DNA from: JAHWJR01 sp035942035 | Lineage (GTDB): Bacteria > Actinomycetota > Acidimicrobiia > Acidimicrobiales > CADCSY01 | Direction of reading: 5' to 3' | DNA: 35,246 nt | Assembly: GCA_035942035.1 (NCBI GenBank) | Contig: DASZDK010000043.1 | Coordinates: forward strand, 1 to 35,246 | Shown: positions 23,606 to 31,048 of the stretch, one piece after another | How positions within the stretch are numbered: the stretch's first letter is position 1 | Layout of the letters: the number at the start of each line of letters is the position of its first letter | Made by a program: the position numbers and the translations under genes | Notes under the pieces: model-generated | The model's input: the letters and a program-made list of their open reading frames with translations, nothing else | The model's database searches: none | What the model was told of the DNA's origin: nothing

Positions 23606-24919
23606 CTACTTCAGGAAGCTCTCGTAGTTGCGCATCATGAGCTGGCTGTCGATCTGCTTCATCGTCTCGAGGGCGACCCCCACGGCGATCAGCAGGGAGA
23701 TGCCTCCGAAGCCCTCGAACCCTTGGATGCCGTACACGGCGAGCAGGACGGTGGGCAGCAGGGCCACGGTGGCGATGAACAGCGCGCCGGGCAACGTGAT
23801 GCGTGACAGGATCTTGGCCAGATGACGCTCGGTCTGGGGACCCGGCCGGATGCCGGGAATGAAGCCCCCCTGCTTGCGGATGGTGTCGGCCTGCTTCGCC
23901 GGGTCGAAGGTGATGGCGGTGTAGAAGTAGGCGAAGAAGATGATCATCAGCCCGTAGATGGCGATGTAGATGAAGTTGTCAGGCGTCAGCAGGTTGCCGT
24001 CGATCCAGGTGCGGATGCTGTCCCAGAATCCCCCTGTGGGGAGCACGTTGGTGAGCAGCACCGGCAGGTAGAGCACGGAGCTGGCGAAGATGATGGGGAT
24101 CACGCCTGACTGGTTGACCTTCAGGGGGATGTAGCTGCTCTGGCCCCCGAATTGGCGCCGGCCCACCACCCGCTTGGCGAACTGCACGGGGATGCGCCGC
24201 TGCCCCTGCTCGACGAAGACGATGGCCACGAGCACGGCCAGGGCCAGGAAGACCACGAGGCCGAAGGTGAAGTTGCCTCCCTCGGCACGGACTTGGGCGC
24301 CCCCGGCGGGGATGGTGCTGACCACCGAGGCGAAGATGATCAGCGACATGCCGTTGCCCACCCCCCGCTGGGTGATGAGCTCGCCCATCCACATGATGAG
24401 GGCCGTGCCGGCGGTCAGCGACAGCACCACCAGCAGCACCCGGGGCACGGTGAACTCGGGGATCAAGTCGATGGGGGTGTCGCCGAAGAGCCCGCCCCCG
24501 CCGTTGTGGAACAAGAACGCCAGGCCCGTCGACTGGAGCAGGGCCAGCGCGACGGTCAGGTAGCGCGTCCACTGGGTGATCTTCTTCTGGCCCACCGCGC
24601 CCTGTTGCTGCCACTGCTCGAGCTTGGGGATGGCCACCGCCAGCACCTGCATGATGATCGAGGCGGTGATGTAGGGCATGATCCCGAGCCCGAAGACGGC
24701 CAGCCGGGTGAGCGCCCCTCCCGAGAAGAAGCTGAGGAAGCCCAGGACTCCCCCGCCACCGGAGCGCACTTGCTCTTCCAGCTGCTGCACGGCGGCGAAG
24801 TCGACACCGGGTGTGGGGATGTGGGAGCCGAGCCGGTACAGGGCGATGATCACCAGCGTGAACAAGATCTTGTTCCGCAGGTCCTCGACCTTGAACATGT
24901 TCTTCAGACTGGTCAGCAC
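23606..24919 (-). CDS. secY: Protein translocase subunit SecY
   Basis: The protein has 437 residues from a GTG at 24917-24919 with AGGAG eight bases upstream. SecY forms the protein-conducting channel in the inner membrane with SecE and SecG. Ten membrane segments are visible. FTLVIIALYRLGSHIPTPGV is in segment 1, and LGIMPYITASIIMQVLAVA with the plug and lateral-gate region follows. The ITQRGVGNGMSLIIF loop, the KVNQSGVIPIIFASS segment and GGFIPGIRPGPQTERHL (cytosolic C5/C6 loop) are hallmarks. The C-terminal segment ends MRNYESFLK. It follows rplO, as in the spc operon of most bacteria. Confidence 0.98.
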   Translation of the reverse strand: MLTSLKNMFKVEDLRNKILFTLVIIALYRLGSHIPTPGVDFAAVQQLEEQVRSGGGGVLGFLSFFSGGALTRLAVFGLGIMPYITASIIMQVLAVAIPKLEQWQQQGAVGQKKITQWTRYLTVALALLQSTGLAFLFHNGGGGLFGDTPIDLIPEFTVPRVLLVVLSLTAGTALIMWMGELITQRGVGNGMSLIIFASVVSTIPAGGAQVRAEGGNFTFGLVVFLALAVLVAIVFVEQGQRRIPVQFAKRVVGRRQFGGQSSYIPLKVNQSGVIPIIFASSVLYLPVLLTNVLPTGGFWDSIRTWIDGNLLTPDNFIYIAIYGLMIIFFAYFYTAITFDPAKQADTIRKQGGFIPGIRPGPQTERHLAKILSRITLPGALFIATVALLPTVLLAVYGIQGFEGFGGISLLIAVGVALETMKQIDSQLMMRNYESFLK

Positions 24920-24952
24920 GGTCGGGGCTCCTGGGCTCGGTGCGACGGGTGC

Positions 24953-25441
24953 CTAGCGGTTGGTGAGCGCGTTCCCCCGGGCAGGCGGGCGTCGGTCACC
25001 GTACGGGGGAGGGAGAACCTCAACCGTACCTCCGGCAGCGGTGATGGCTGCTTCGGCGGAGGAGGAGAACCCGTGGGCCCGCACGGTCAGCGCCCGTGTC
25101 AGCTCGCCGCGACCCAGCACCTTCACCAGCCCCTGCTTGTGCACCAGGCCCTTGGCCCGCAGCGTCTCGGGTGTGACCTCGTCGCCCTCGAAGGACTCGA
25201 GGGCGTCGAGGTTGACCACGGTGTAGGTGACCCGGAAGGGGTTGTTGAACCCCTTGAGCTTGGGCACCCGGCGCTGGAGCGGCATCTGCCCGCCCTCGAA
25301 GCCGACCGGGACCGTGTTCCGGGCTCGCTGACCTTTCGATCCACGGCCTGCCGTCTTGCCGCCGCGGCCCCCGATGCCCCGCCCGACGCGGGTGCGCCGA
25401 GTGTTGGAGCCGGGAGCCGGTCGGAGCTCGTGCAGCTTCAC
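24953..25441 (-). CDS. rplO: 50S ribosomal protein L15 (uL15)
   Basis: The protein has 162 residues from a GTG at 25439-25441 that overlaps the rpmD stop by four bases (GTGA). KLHELRPAPGSNTRRTRVGR, GGRGGKTAGRGSKGQRAR, GGQMPLQRRVPKLKGFNNP and VKVLGRGELTRALTVRAHGF are the L15 signature. About 15 residues at the end (PYGDRRPPARGNALTNR) extend past the usual terminus. The glycine/arginine-rich N-terminal arm threads into 23S rRNA. It precedes secY by 33 bases. Confidence 0.97.
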   Translation of the reverse strand: MKLHELRPAPGSNTRRTRVGRGIGGRGGKTAGRGSKGQRARNTVPVGFEGGQMPLQRRVPKLKGFNNPFRVTYTVVNLDALESFEGDEVTPETLRAKGLVHKQGLVKVLGRGELTRALTVRAHGFSSSAEAAITAAGGTVEVLPPPYGDRRPPARGNALTNR

Positions 25442-25647
25442 GTCGACGCCACCTCCTCGTTGCCCTCGTCGCTCACTCGCACGTCGATCAGGTGCGGCAC
25501 CCGGGCAATCATGCCCCGGATCTCCGGGCGGTCCGGGAGGACGTTGGTCCGACCGATACGGCCGAGGCCCAGGGCGCGCAACGTTCCCCGGTGCTTCGGC
25601 TTGGTGCCGATGGCCGAGCGCACCTGGGTGACCGAAAGGTTCGCCAT
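25438..25647 (-). CDS. rpmD: 50S ribosomal protein L30 (uL30)
   Basis: The protein has 69 residues from the ATG at 25645-25647, overlapping the rpsE stop by one base. VTQVRSAIGTKPKHRGTLRA and LGLGRIGRTNVLPDRPEIRG cover the L30 signature, followed by MIARVPHLIDVRV. The last ten residues (SDEGNEEVAST) extend the typical 60-residue form. L30 is absent from some bacterial groups, but it is present in actinobacteria at this place between rpsE and rplO. Confidence 0.97.
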   Translation of the reverse strand: MANLSVTQVRSAIGTKPKHRGTLRALGLGRIGRTNVLPDRPEIRGMIARVPHLIDVRVSDEGNEEVAST

Positions 25648-26201
25648 CACGCCACCTCGGTGGGCGGGGCCGACTGGCGGTTCGACTCCCGGTAGGCGTT
25701 GAGCAGCCCGGCGGGGGTGACCTCCTCGGGCGAGAGCCCGCGGGCGCGGGCCACCACGTCCGGCCGGCGCAGTGACTGGAGGCCGGCCACGGTGGCGCGG
25801 GCCACGTTGATGTGGTTGGGCGAGCCCAACGACTTGCACAGCACGTCGTGCACGCCGGCTTCCTCGAGGATGACCCGAGCGGCGCCGCCGGCGATGACCC
25901 CCGTGCCGGGGGCGGCAGGCTTGAGCAGCACCCGGGCGGCGCCGAACTCGCCGAGCACGGGATGGATGATGGTGGAGCCGGCGAGGGCCACCGAGAAGAG
26001 GTTCTTCTTGGCGTCCTCGGTTCCCTTCTGGATGGCGAGCGGCACCTCCCGGGCCTTGCCGTAGCCCAGCCCCACCCGGCCGGCCCCGTCGCCCACCACC
26101 ACCAGGGCGGCGAACTGGAAGCGACGACCACCCTTGACCACCTTGGACACCCGCCGGGGCCGGGTGATCAACCGGCCGTCACGCAGCGCTCCGTCGGACA
26201 T
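25647..26201 (-). CDS. rpsE: 30S ribosomal protein S5 (uS5)
   Basis: The protein has 184 residues from the ATG at 26199-26201, with GGAGG seven bases upstream; open frame further up is a shadow of rplR. The double-stranded RNA-binding domain shows VSKVVKGGRRFQFAALVVVG and GRVGLGYGKAREVPLAIQKG. The C-terminal domain shows LLKPAAPGTGVIAGGAARVI, LEEAGVHDVLCKSLGS and NHINVARATVAGLQSL. S5 sits at the mRNA entry of the 30S and contributes to decoding accuracy. Gene order rplR-rpsE-rpmD is standard. Confidence 0.98.
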   Translation of the reverse strand: MSDGALRDGRLITRPRRVSKVVKGGRRFQFAALVVVGDGAGRVGLGYGKAREVPLAIQKGTEDAKKNLFSVALAGSTIIHPVLGEFGAARVLLKPAAPGTGVIAGGAARVILEEAGVHDVLCKSLGSPNHINVARATVAGLQSLRRPDVVARARGLSPEEVTPAGLLNAYRESNRQSAPPTEVA

Positions 26202-26232
26202 CAGTAGACCTCCATCATCGTATGCACAGGCG

Positions 26233-26607
26233 TCAAAGCTCGAGGCCGGCGTCGCGGGCGGCGTCGGCCACCGCCGCAACCCTGCCGTGGTAGAGGAAGC
26301 CGCCGCGGTCGAACACCACTCGGGTGATGCCCGCCGCCTGGGCTCGCTCGGCGACCAGGCGTCCCACCGCCGCGGCCGCGTCCCGATTGCCCGTGCCCGT
26401 CCCGCCGTCGGCTCGCAGGGCCGCCTCGAGCGTCGAGGCGGCGGCGAGCGTACGCCCGTTTCGATCGTCGATGACCTGCGCCGACATGTGCCGGTTGGAC
26501 CGGAACACGGCAAGACGCGGACGCTCGGCGGTGCCCTGCACCTTCTTGCGCACGCGCCGGTGCCGGCGCGTGCGGGCAACGTGCTTCTGCTTTGCCGAGG
26601 AGCTCAT
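26233..26607 (-). CDS. rplR: 50S ribosomal protein L18 (uL18)
   Basis: The protein has 124 residues. RRHRRVRKKVQGTAERPRLA, VFRSNRHMSAQVIDDRNGRT and a C-terminal VVFDRGGFLYHGRVAAVADA with ARDAGLEL at the end are the L18 signature. With L5 it holds 5S rRNA in the central protuberance. It lies 19 bases after rplF and 31 before rpsE. A short low-complexity insertion (RADGGTGTGNRDAAAAV) replaces the usual KNTDAA-type turn. Confidence 0.97.
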   Translation of the reverse strand: MSSSAKQKHVARTRRHRRVRKKVQGTAERPRLAVFRSNRHMSAQVIDDRNGRTLAAASTLEAALRADGGTGTGNRDAAAAVGRLVAERAQAAGITRVVFDRGGFLYHGRVAAVADAARDAGLEL

Positions 26608-26626
26608 CGTCTGCCTTCCGTGCTCG

Positions 26627-27166
26627 TCACTTGGCTGCCTTGCCCGCCTTGCGGATCACCCGCTCACCGGAGTACCGGACGCCCTTGCCCTTGTAGGGCT
26701 CCGGCTTGCGCAGCTGGCGGATGTCGGCGGCGACCTGGCCCACGACCTGCTTGTCGATGCCCTCCACCACGATACGGGTGGGAACGGGCACGGCGAAGGT
26801 GACTCCGTCGGGTGCATCGACGGAGACGGGATGGCTGAAGCCAAGGGCCAGGTCGATCCGCTGGGGACCGGCAGCGGTGGCCCGGTACCCCACTCCCACG
26901 ATCTCGAGCTCCTTGCGGTAGCCGGCGGTGACGCCCGTGACCATGTTGGCCACGAGCGACCGCACCAGCCCGTGCAGCGACCGGCTGCGCCGCTCGTCGT
27001 CGGCCCGCTCGACCACCAGCTCCCCATCGTCACGACGGATGGTGATGGCCTCGGGCACGTCGCGTTCGAGACTGCCCCTTGGGCCCTTCACCGCGACGCG
27101 CTGGCCGGAGATCGTGATCTCGACCCCGTCGGGCACCGGGATAGGACTGCGTCCGATCCTACTCAC
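26627..27166 (-). CDS. rplF: 50S ribosomal protein L6 (uL6)
   Basis: The protein has 179 residues from a GTG at 27164-27166 with GGAGG six bases upstream. SRIGRSPIPVPDGVEITISG and VKGPRGSLERDV mark the first half. SLHGLVRSLVANMVTGVTAG and GVGYRATAAGPQRIDLALGF mark the second. The end is the L6 signature RKPEPYKGKGVRYSGERV. L6 lies near the sarcin-ricin loop, where elongation factors bind. Start at GTG gives the normal family length. Confidence 0.97.
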   Translation of the reverse strand: MSRIGRSPIPVPDGVEITISGQRVAVKGPRGSLERDVPEAITIRRDDGELVVERADDERRSRSLHGLVRSLVANMVTGVTAGYRKELEIVGVGYRATAAGPQRIDLALGFSHPVSVDAPDGVTFAVPVPTRIVVEGIDKQVVGQVAADIRQLRKPEPYKGKGVRYSGERVIRKAGKAAK

Positions 27167-27200
27167 GCCACGCCTCCACGGTTTCCATGGTTCTCCACCA

Positions 27201-27605
27201 TCACCACACGTAACAAAGGATCTCGCCCCCGACCCGACGCTGTCGCGCCTCGCGGTCGGTGAGCAGGCCCTGGCTGGTGGACAGCACGGCGACGCCCAGG
27301 CCTCCGAGCACACGCGGCAGGCGATCGGCCTGGCGGTAGATGCGCAGGCCCGGCTTGGACACCCGCTTGATGCCCGAGATGGTGCGCTCGCGGTCCGGCG
27401 AGTACTTCATCCTGACCGTGAGGATGCGTCCAGGGCCGGAGGGATCGTCAGCGACCGAGAAGCCCTCGATGTAGCCCTCTCGCTCCAGCACGGAGGCCAG
27501 CGACTCCTTCAGCTTCGACGACGGCATCCGCACCTGGTCGTGGAAGGCGACGTTGCCGTTGCGCAGCCGGGTGAGCATGTCGGCGATGGGATCGGTCATG
27601 GTCAT
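27201..27605 (-). CDS. rpsH: 30S ribosomal protein S8 (uS8)
   Basis: The protein has 134 residues. The ATG at 27603-27605 is preceded by GGGAGG six bases upstream and is better placed than the next ATG six bases later. MTDPIADMLTRLRNGNVAFH, MPSSKLKESLASVLEREGYI, GIKRVSKPGLRIYRQADRLP and GLGVAVLSTSQGLLTDREAR, then GGEILCYVW, are the S8 signature. S8 binds helix 21 of 16S rRNA and in E. coli represses the spc operon. Here no clear S8-type leader near rplE is seen by eye. Confidence 0.98.
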   Translation of the reverse strand: MTMTDPIADMLTRLRNGNVAFHDQVRMPSSKLKESLASVLEREGYIEGFSVADDPSGPGRILTVRMKYSPDRERTISGIKRVSKPGLRIYRQADRLPRVLGGLGVAVLSTSQGLLTDREARQRRVGGEILCYVW

Positions 27606-27648
27606 GCTCGGCCTCCCTCGCTTCCTCGAACGTGACTGGCCACGGCCA

Positions 27649-27834
27649 TCACCAGCTCGCCTTGGTGACGCCCGGGACCTCGCCGGCGTGCACCATCTCG
27701 CGCAGACAGATTCGGCAGAGGCCGAACTTGCGGAACACGGCGCGGGGCCGCCCGCATCGGCGGCAGCGCGTGTAGCCCCGCACCTTGTACTTGGGGGTCC
27801 GCTTCTGCTTCTCGACAAGTGCCTTCTTGGCCAT
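27649..27834 (-). CDS. rpsN: 30S ribosomal protein S14 type Z (uS14)
   Basis: The protein has 61 residues, the short zinc-binding form. The ligands Cys24, Cys27, Cys40 and Cys43 lie in GYTRCRRCGRPRAVFRKFGL and CRICLREMVHAGEVPGV. The closing TKASW is typical. The gene sits between rplE and rpsH as usual. A zinc-free 101-residue S14 paralogue is common elsewhere in actinobacterial genomes but is not in this window. Confidence 0.97.
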   Translation of the reverse strand: MAKKALVEKQKRTPKYKVRGYTRCRRCGRPRAVFRKFGLCRICLREMVHAGEVPGVTKASW

Positions 27835-27883
27835 GCGTTCCTCTACCTCCTGTGCGACGCTCGGTCGCCTGACATGTGGCCCA

Positions 27884-28468
27884 TCACGCGGCACCGTCGC
27901 GGCGGAAGGGGAAGTGGAAGGCGTCCAGCAGCGCCCGCCCCTCGGCGTCGGTCCGGGCGGTGGTGACGATGACGATGTTCATCCCGCGGGGGGCGTCAAC
28001 CTTGTCGTAGTCGATCTCGGGGAAGATCAACTGCTCGGTGACGCCGAAGTTGTAGTTGCCTCTGCCGTCGAAGCCGGTGGGCGGCAGGCCGCGGAAGTCT
28101 CGGATGCGAGGAATGGCGAGGGCGACGAGGCGGTCGAAGAACTCCCACATCCGGTCCCCCCGCAAGGTGACCTTGGCGCCGATGGCGTTGCCCTCCCGGA
28201 GCTTGAAGCCGGCGATCGACTTGCGAGCCTTGGTGACGAGCGGCTTTTGACCGGTGATCTGGGCGAGGTCCCGCACGGCGCCCTCCAGCAGGGAAGGCTG
28301 GCCCACGGCGCCACCCACACCCATGTTCACCACGATCTTCTCGATCCGTGGAACCTCCATGATGTTGGACAGCCCCAGCTGCTCACCCAGGGCGGAGCGG
28401 ACCTCTTCCTCGTAGCGTCGGCGCAGCCGGGGCCGAGGACGGGCGGGAACGGTCGTCGTGGCGCTCAT
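27884..28468 (-). CDS. rplE: 50S ribosomal protein L5 (uL5)
   Basis: The protein has 194 residues, somewhat longer than the usual 179-187 because of the N-terminal extension SATTTVPARPRPRLRRR. Family blocks are IEKIVVNMGVGGAVGQPSLL, QITGQKPLVTKARKSIAGFK, LREGNAIGAKVTLRGDRMWE, IRDFRGLPPTGFDGRGNYNF and GVTEQLIFPEIDYDKVDAPR. L5 contacts 5S rRNA and P-site tRNA. The start overlaps the rplX stop by four bases. Confidence 0.98.
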   Translation of the reverse strand: MSATTTVPARPRPRLRRRYEEEVRSALGEQLGLSNIMEVPRIEKIVVNMGVGGAVGQPSLLEGAVRDLAQITGQKPLVTKARKSIAGFKLREGNAIGAKVTLRGDRMWEFFDRLVALAIPRIRDFRGLPPTGFDGRGNYNFGVTEQLIFPEIDYDKVDAPRGMNIVIVTTARTDAEGRALLDAFHFPFRRDGAA

Positions 28469-28779
28469 GAGTCGAGGTCCACTCCGGTGCGCCGGCAGAT
28501 CCGGACCTTGCGGCCGTCGGCATCCAGCCGGTAGCCCACCCGGGTCGGCCGACCGTCACCCGGGCTGATCACCGCCACGTTCGACACCTGGATGGGCATG
28601 TCCTTGTCGATGATGCCGCCCTGCATGGTCATGCGGGTCGGCCGTTGGTGGCGCTTGGCAACATTGACGCCCTCCACGATGACCTTGCCCCGGGTGGGCA
28701 GGGCACTCATCACCACGCCTTCTTTGCCCCTGTCCTTGCCGGCCAGCACCTTCACTCGGTCACCCTTGCGAATCTTCAT
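28465..28779 (-). CDS. rplX: 50S ribosomal protein L24 (uL24)
   Basis: The protein has 104 residues with an N-terminal KOW motif (KIRKGDRVKVLAGKDRGKEG). GKVIVEGVNVAKRHQRPT and GIIDKDMPIQVSNVAVISPG follow, then RVGYRLDADGRKVRICRRTG at the C-terminus. L24 starts 50S assembly. The gene lies directly next to the rplN stop and overlaps rplE by four bases. Confidence 0.98.
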   Translation of the reverse strand: MKIRKGDRVKVLAGKDRGKEGVVMSALPTRGKVIVEGVNVAKRHQRPTRMTMQGGIIDKDMPIQVSNVAVISPGDGRPTRVGYRLDADGRKVRICRRTGVDLDS

Positions 28780-29148
28780 CTACAACACCTCCGGCGCCAG
28801 CGACACGATCCGCATGAACCGCTTGTCGCGCAGTTCCCGGCCCACGGGCCCGAAGATGCGGGTCCCCCGGGGCTGGCTCTGGTCGTTGATCAATACCGCG
28901 GCGTTCTCGTCGAAGCGGATATAAGAGCCGTCGGCCCGGCGCTTCTCCTTCTTGACGCGCACGACGACGCACTTGACGACATCGCCCCGCTTCACTGCCG
29001 CGCCAGGGATGGCGTCTTTCACCGTGGCCACGAACACGTCACCGATCGACGCATACCGTCGCCGGGAGCCGCCCAGCACCTTGATGCAGAGGACCTCCTT
29101 GGCGCCGCTGTTGTCGGCGACCCGCAGTCGCGACTCCTGTTGGATCAT
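28780..29148 (-). CDS. rplN: 50S ribosomal protein L14 (uL14)
   Basis: The protein has 122 residues, the standard length. MIQQESRLRVADNSGAKEVL, CIKVLGGSRRRYASIGDVFV, ATVKDAIPGAAVKRGDVVKC and VRVKKEKRRADGSYIRFDEN, then GTRIFGPVGRELRDKRFMRI, cover the whole family pattern. L14 forms an intersubunit bridge and is the binding site of the silencing factor RsfS. The start overlaps the rpsQ stop by four bases. Confidence 0.99.
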   Translation of the reverse strand: MIQQESRLRVADNSGAKEVLCIKVLGGSRRRYASIGDVFVATVKDAIPGAAVKRGDVVKCVVVRVKKEKRRADGSYIRFDENAAVLINDQSQPRGTRIFGPVGRELRDKRFMRIVSLAPEVL

Positions 29149-29435
29149 CGTGCCCGCTCCACGACCTCGATCAGGCGCCAGCGCTTGAGCTTGGACAGCG
29201 GCCGCGTCTCCTGGATGCGCACCCGGTCACCCGCCCGCGCCTGGTTCTCGTCGTCATGGGCGTACAGCCGCGACGTGCGCTGGACCGTCTTGGCGTACCG
29301 CTGGTGGCGCACCCGGTCGACCACCCGCACCACGATCGTCTTGTCCATGGAGGCCGACGCCACCAAGCCTTCGCGGACCTTGCGCGCCGGACGGACCGTC
29401 GCGTCCGCCGTACCCTGCGTTCCCGTCTCGCTCAC
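29145..29435 (-). CDS. rpsQ: 30S ribosomal protein S17 (uS17)
   Basis: The protein has 96 residues, with about 18 extra residues at the N-terminus (SETGTQGTADATVRPARK) before the normal start of the OB fold. VREGLVASASMDKTIVVRVV, RVRHQRYAKTVQRTSRLYAH, DDENQARAGDRVRIQETRPL and SKLKRWRLIEVVERAR are the S17 blocks. S17 binds 16S rRNA early in assembly. It overlaps both rpmC upstream and rplN downstream by four bases. Confidence 0.97.
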   Translation of the reverse strand: MSETGTQGTADATVRPARKVREGLVASASMDKTIVVRVVDRVRHQRYAKTVQRTSRLYAHDDENQARAGDRVRIQETRPLSKLKRWRLIEVVERAR

Positions 29436-29707
29436 GATGACCGGTCCTCTCCGTCTGCACTCCCGGCCGTGGTGGCCTGGTCTCCACTTCCGGCTGCAAG
29501 TGCCTCGGCGGCGGCGATCTCCCGCTCGCGCAGCACGGTGTGCAGCCGAGCGACGTCCTTGCGCAACTGCCCCAGGCGGGCGTGGTTGTCGAGCTGGCCG
29601 GTCACGTGCTGGAACCGGAGGTTGAACAGCTCTCCTTGCACCTCGCTCAGCCGTTGCACCAGCTCCTCGTCACCGAGGTCGCGCAACTCTCTCGTGGTGG
29701 ACGCCAT
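29432..29707 (-). CDS. rpmC: 50S ribosomal protein L29 (uL29) with C-terminal tail
   Basis: The protein has 91 residues from the ATG at 29705-29707, which overlaps the rplP stop by one base. The two-helix L29 fold is ELRDLGDEELVQRLSEVQGE, LFNLRFQHVTGQLDNHARLG and RKDVARLHTVLRERE. About 25 further residues, rich in Ala, Gly, Asp and Ser, extend past the usual 62-70. L29 sits at the peptide tunnel exit, where trigger factor and SRP dock. The tail is probably disordered. Confidence 0.96.
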   Translation of the reverse strand: MASTTRELRDLGDEELVQRLSEVQGELFNLRFQHVTGQLDNHARLGQLRKDVARLHTVLREREIAAAEALAAGSGDQATTAGSADGEDRSS

Positions 29708-30129
29708 CACACCTCCTCCGCACTGGCCCGGCTGATGACCCGGGCACGAATGGGCAGCTTCTGGATGGCCCGCTCGAGGGCCCCCTTCGCCAGCTCCTCG
29801 TTGACGCCGGCCAGCTCGAACATGACCCGGCCGGGCTTGACCACTGCCACCCAGCGCTCGGGATTGCCCTTGCCCGACCCCATGCGGGTCTCGGCCGGCT
29901 TCTCCGTGACCGGACGGTCGGGGAAGATCGTGATCCACACCTTGCCGCCACGCTTCACGTGCCGGGTCATGGCGATACGGGCAGCCTCGATCTGGCGGGC
30001 GGTGATCCACCCTGGCTCCAGGGCCTGGATGCCGTACTCGCCGAAGGCGACCTTGGTCCCACCCTTTGCCGGGCCGGTCATGCGCCCTCGTTGCTGCTTG
30101 CGGTGCTTCACCTTCTTCGGCATCAACAT
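29707..30129 (-). CDS. rplP: 50S ribosomal protein L16 (uL16)
   Basis: The protein has 140 residues. MPKKVKHRKQQRGRMTGPAK, GGTKVAFGEYGIQALEPGWI, TARQIEAARIAMTRHVKRGG, KVWITIFPDRPVTEKPAETR and MGSGKGNPERWVAVVKPGRV cover the family. L16 helps shape the A and P tRNA sites. The start could be the first ATG or the ATG two codons later (MPKKVKHRKQ), which is the usual family start. The gene follows rpsC by four bases. Confidence 0.98.
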   Translation of the reverse strand: MLMPKKVKHRKQQRGRMTGPAKGGTKVAFGEYGIQALEPGWITARQIEAARIAMTRHVKRGGKVWITIFPDRPVTEKPAETRMGSGKGNPERWVAVVKPGRVMFELAGVNEELAKGALERAIQKLPIRARVISRASAEEV

Positions 30130-30133
30130 GGTG

Positions 30134-31048
30134 CTAGTCCCCCTCGCCGGGCCGGAAGTGGGGCGTCTCGTGGTGCTCCCTCGTGAGACGCTCGATCTCC
30201 TCCTCCTCGGCGAGCAGACGCTCGAGCTCGGGGTCGGCCTCTTTCAGGATGGGCTCGGCCTCGGTCCGCTCGACACCGTCGCCGGCTGCCGGCTCGGCAC
30301 CTTCCGGTCGGCGTCGACCGCCGCCGGCGGAGACCACCTTGCGGGGACGGGCCGGCCCCGATGTCTCACCCACAGCCATGGCCGCCTCGCGGGTCGCCTT
30401 GTCGTCGCCGGAGGTGCGGTAGGGCAGGATGTCACCCTTGTAGATCCACACCTTCACGCCGATGCGGCCGTAGGTGGTGCGAGCCTCCCGGAAGCCGTAG
30501 TCGATGTCGGCCCGGAGCGTGTGCAACGGAACCCGACCCTCGCGGTACCACTCGGTACGACTCATCTCGGCGCCGTTCAGCCGGCCGGAGCACTGCACCC
30601 GGATGCCGGGAACTCCCGCCTTCTGGGCGTTCTGCACCGCCCTCTTCATGGCCCGCCGGAAGTTGACCCGGCCGGCCAGCTGGTCGGCCACGCCCTGGGC
30701 GATGAGGGCGGCGTCGAGCTCCGGCTGCTTGATCTCCTGGATGTTGAGCTGGATCCGGTTGTTGCCGGTGATCTTGGCCAGCCCCGCCCGCAGGCGGTCG
30801 GCCTCGCTCCCCCGGCGTCCGATCACGATGCCGGGACGAGCGGTGTGCACGTCGACCCGGAGGCGGTCGCGGGTGCGCTCGACCTCGACCCGGCTGATGG
30901 CCGCGTGCGGCAGCTGGGTCATGAGGTAGTCGCGGATGCGCCAGTCCTCGATCAGGTAGTCGGTGTACTCCCGGTCGCTGAACCACCGAGACTTCCAGTC
31001 GGTGGTCACCCCCAGGCGGAACCCGTACGGGTTGACCTTCTGGCCCAT
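30134..31048 (-). CDS. rpsC: 30S ribosomal protein S3 (uS3) with long C-terminal tail
   Basis: The protein has 304 residues, against about 210-275 in most bacteria. MGQKVNPYGFRLGVTTDWKS, the type-II KH motif IVIGRRGSEADRL (GRRG at 77-80), GVPGIRVQCSGRLNGAEMSR and TEWYREGRVPLHTLRADIDY, then TTYGRIGVKVWIYKGDILPY, are complete to about residue 210. Residues 211-304 form a low-complexity tail, first Arg/Gly/Pro-rich, then with acidic runs (LLAEEEEIERL). S3 forms the mRNA entry and helicase site. The gene starts directly after the rplV stop. Confidence 0.97.
   Translation of the reverse strand: MGQKVNPYGFRLGVTTDWKSRWFSDREYTDYLIEDWRIRDYLMTQLPHAAISRVEVERTRDRLRVDVHTARPGIVIGRRGSEADRLRAGLAKITGNNRIQLNIQEIKQPELDAALIAQGVADQLAGRVNFRRAMKRAVQNAQKAGVPGIRVQCSGRLNGAEMSRTEWYREGRVPLHTLRADIDYGFREARTTYGRIGVKVWIYKGDILPYRTSGDDKATREAAMAVGETSGPARPRKVVSAGGGRRRPEGAEPAAGDGVERTEAEPILKEADPELERLLAEEEEIERLTREHHETPHFRPGEGD

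Noticed and set aside
25647..26579. Extended rpsE frame suggesting a 310-residue S5
   Set aside because: Residues before MSDGALRDG are rplR read out of frame; the ATG at 26199-26201 has a clear ribosome-binding site.
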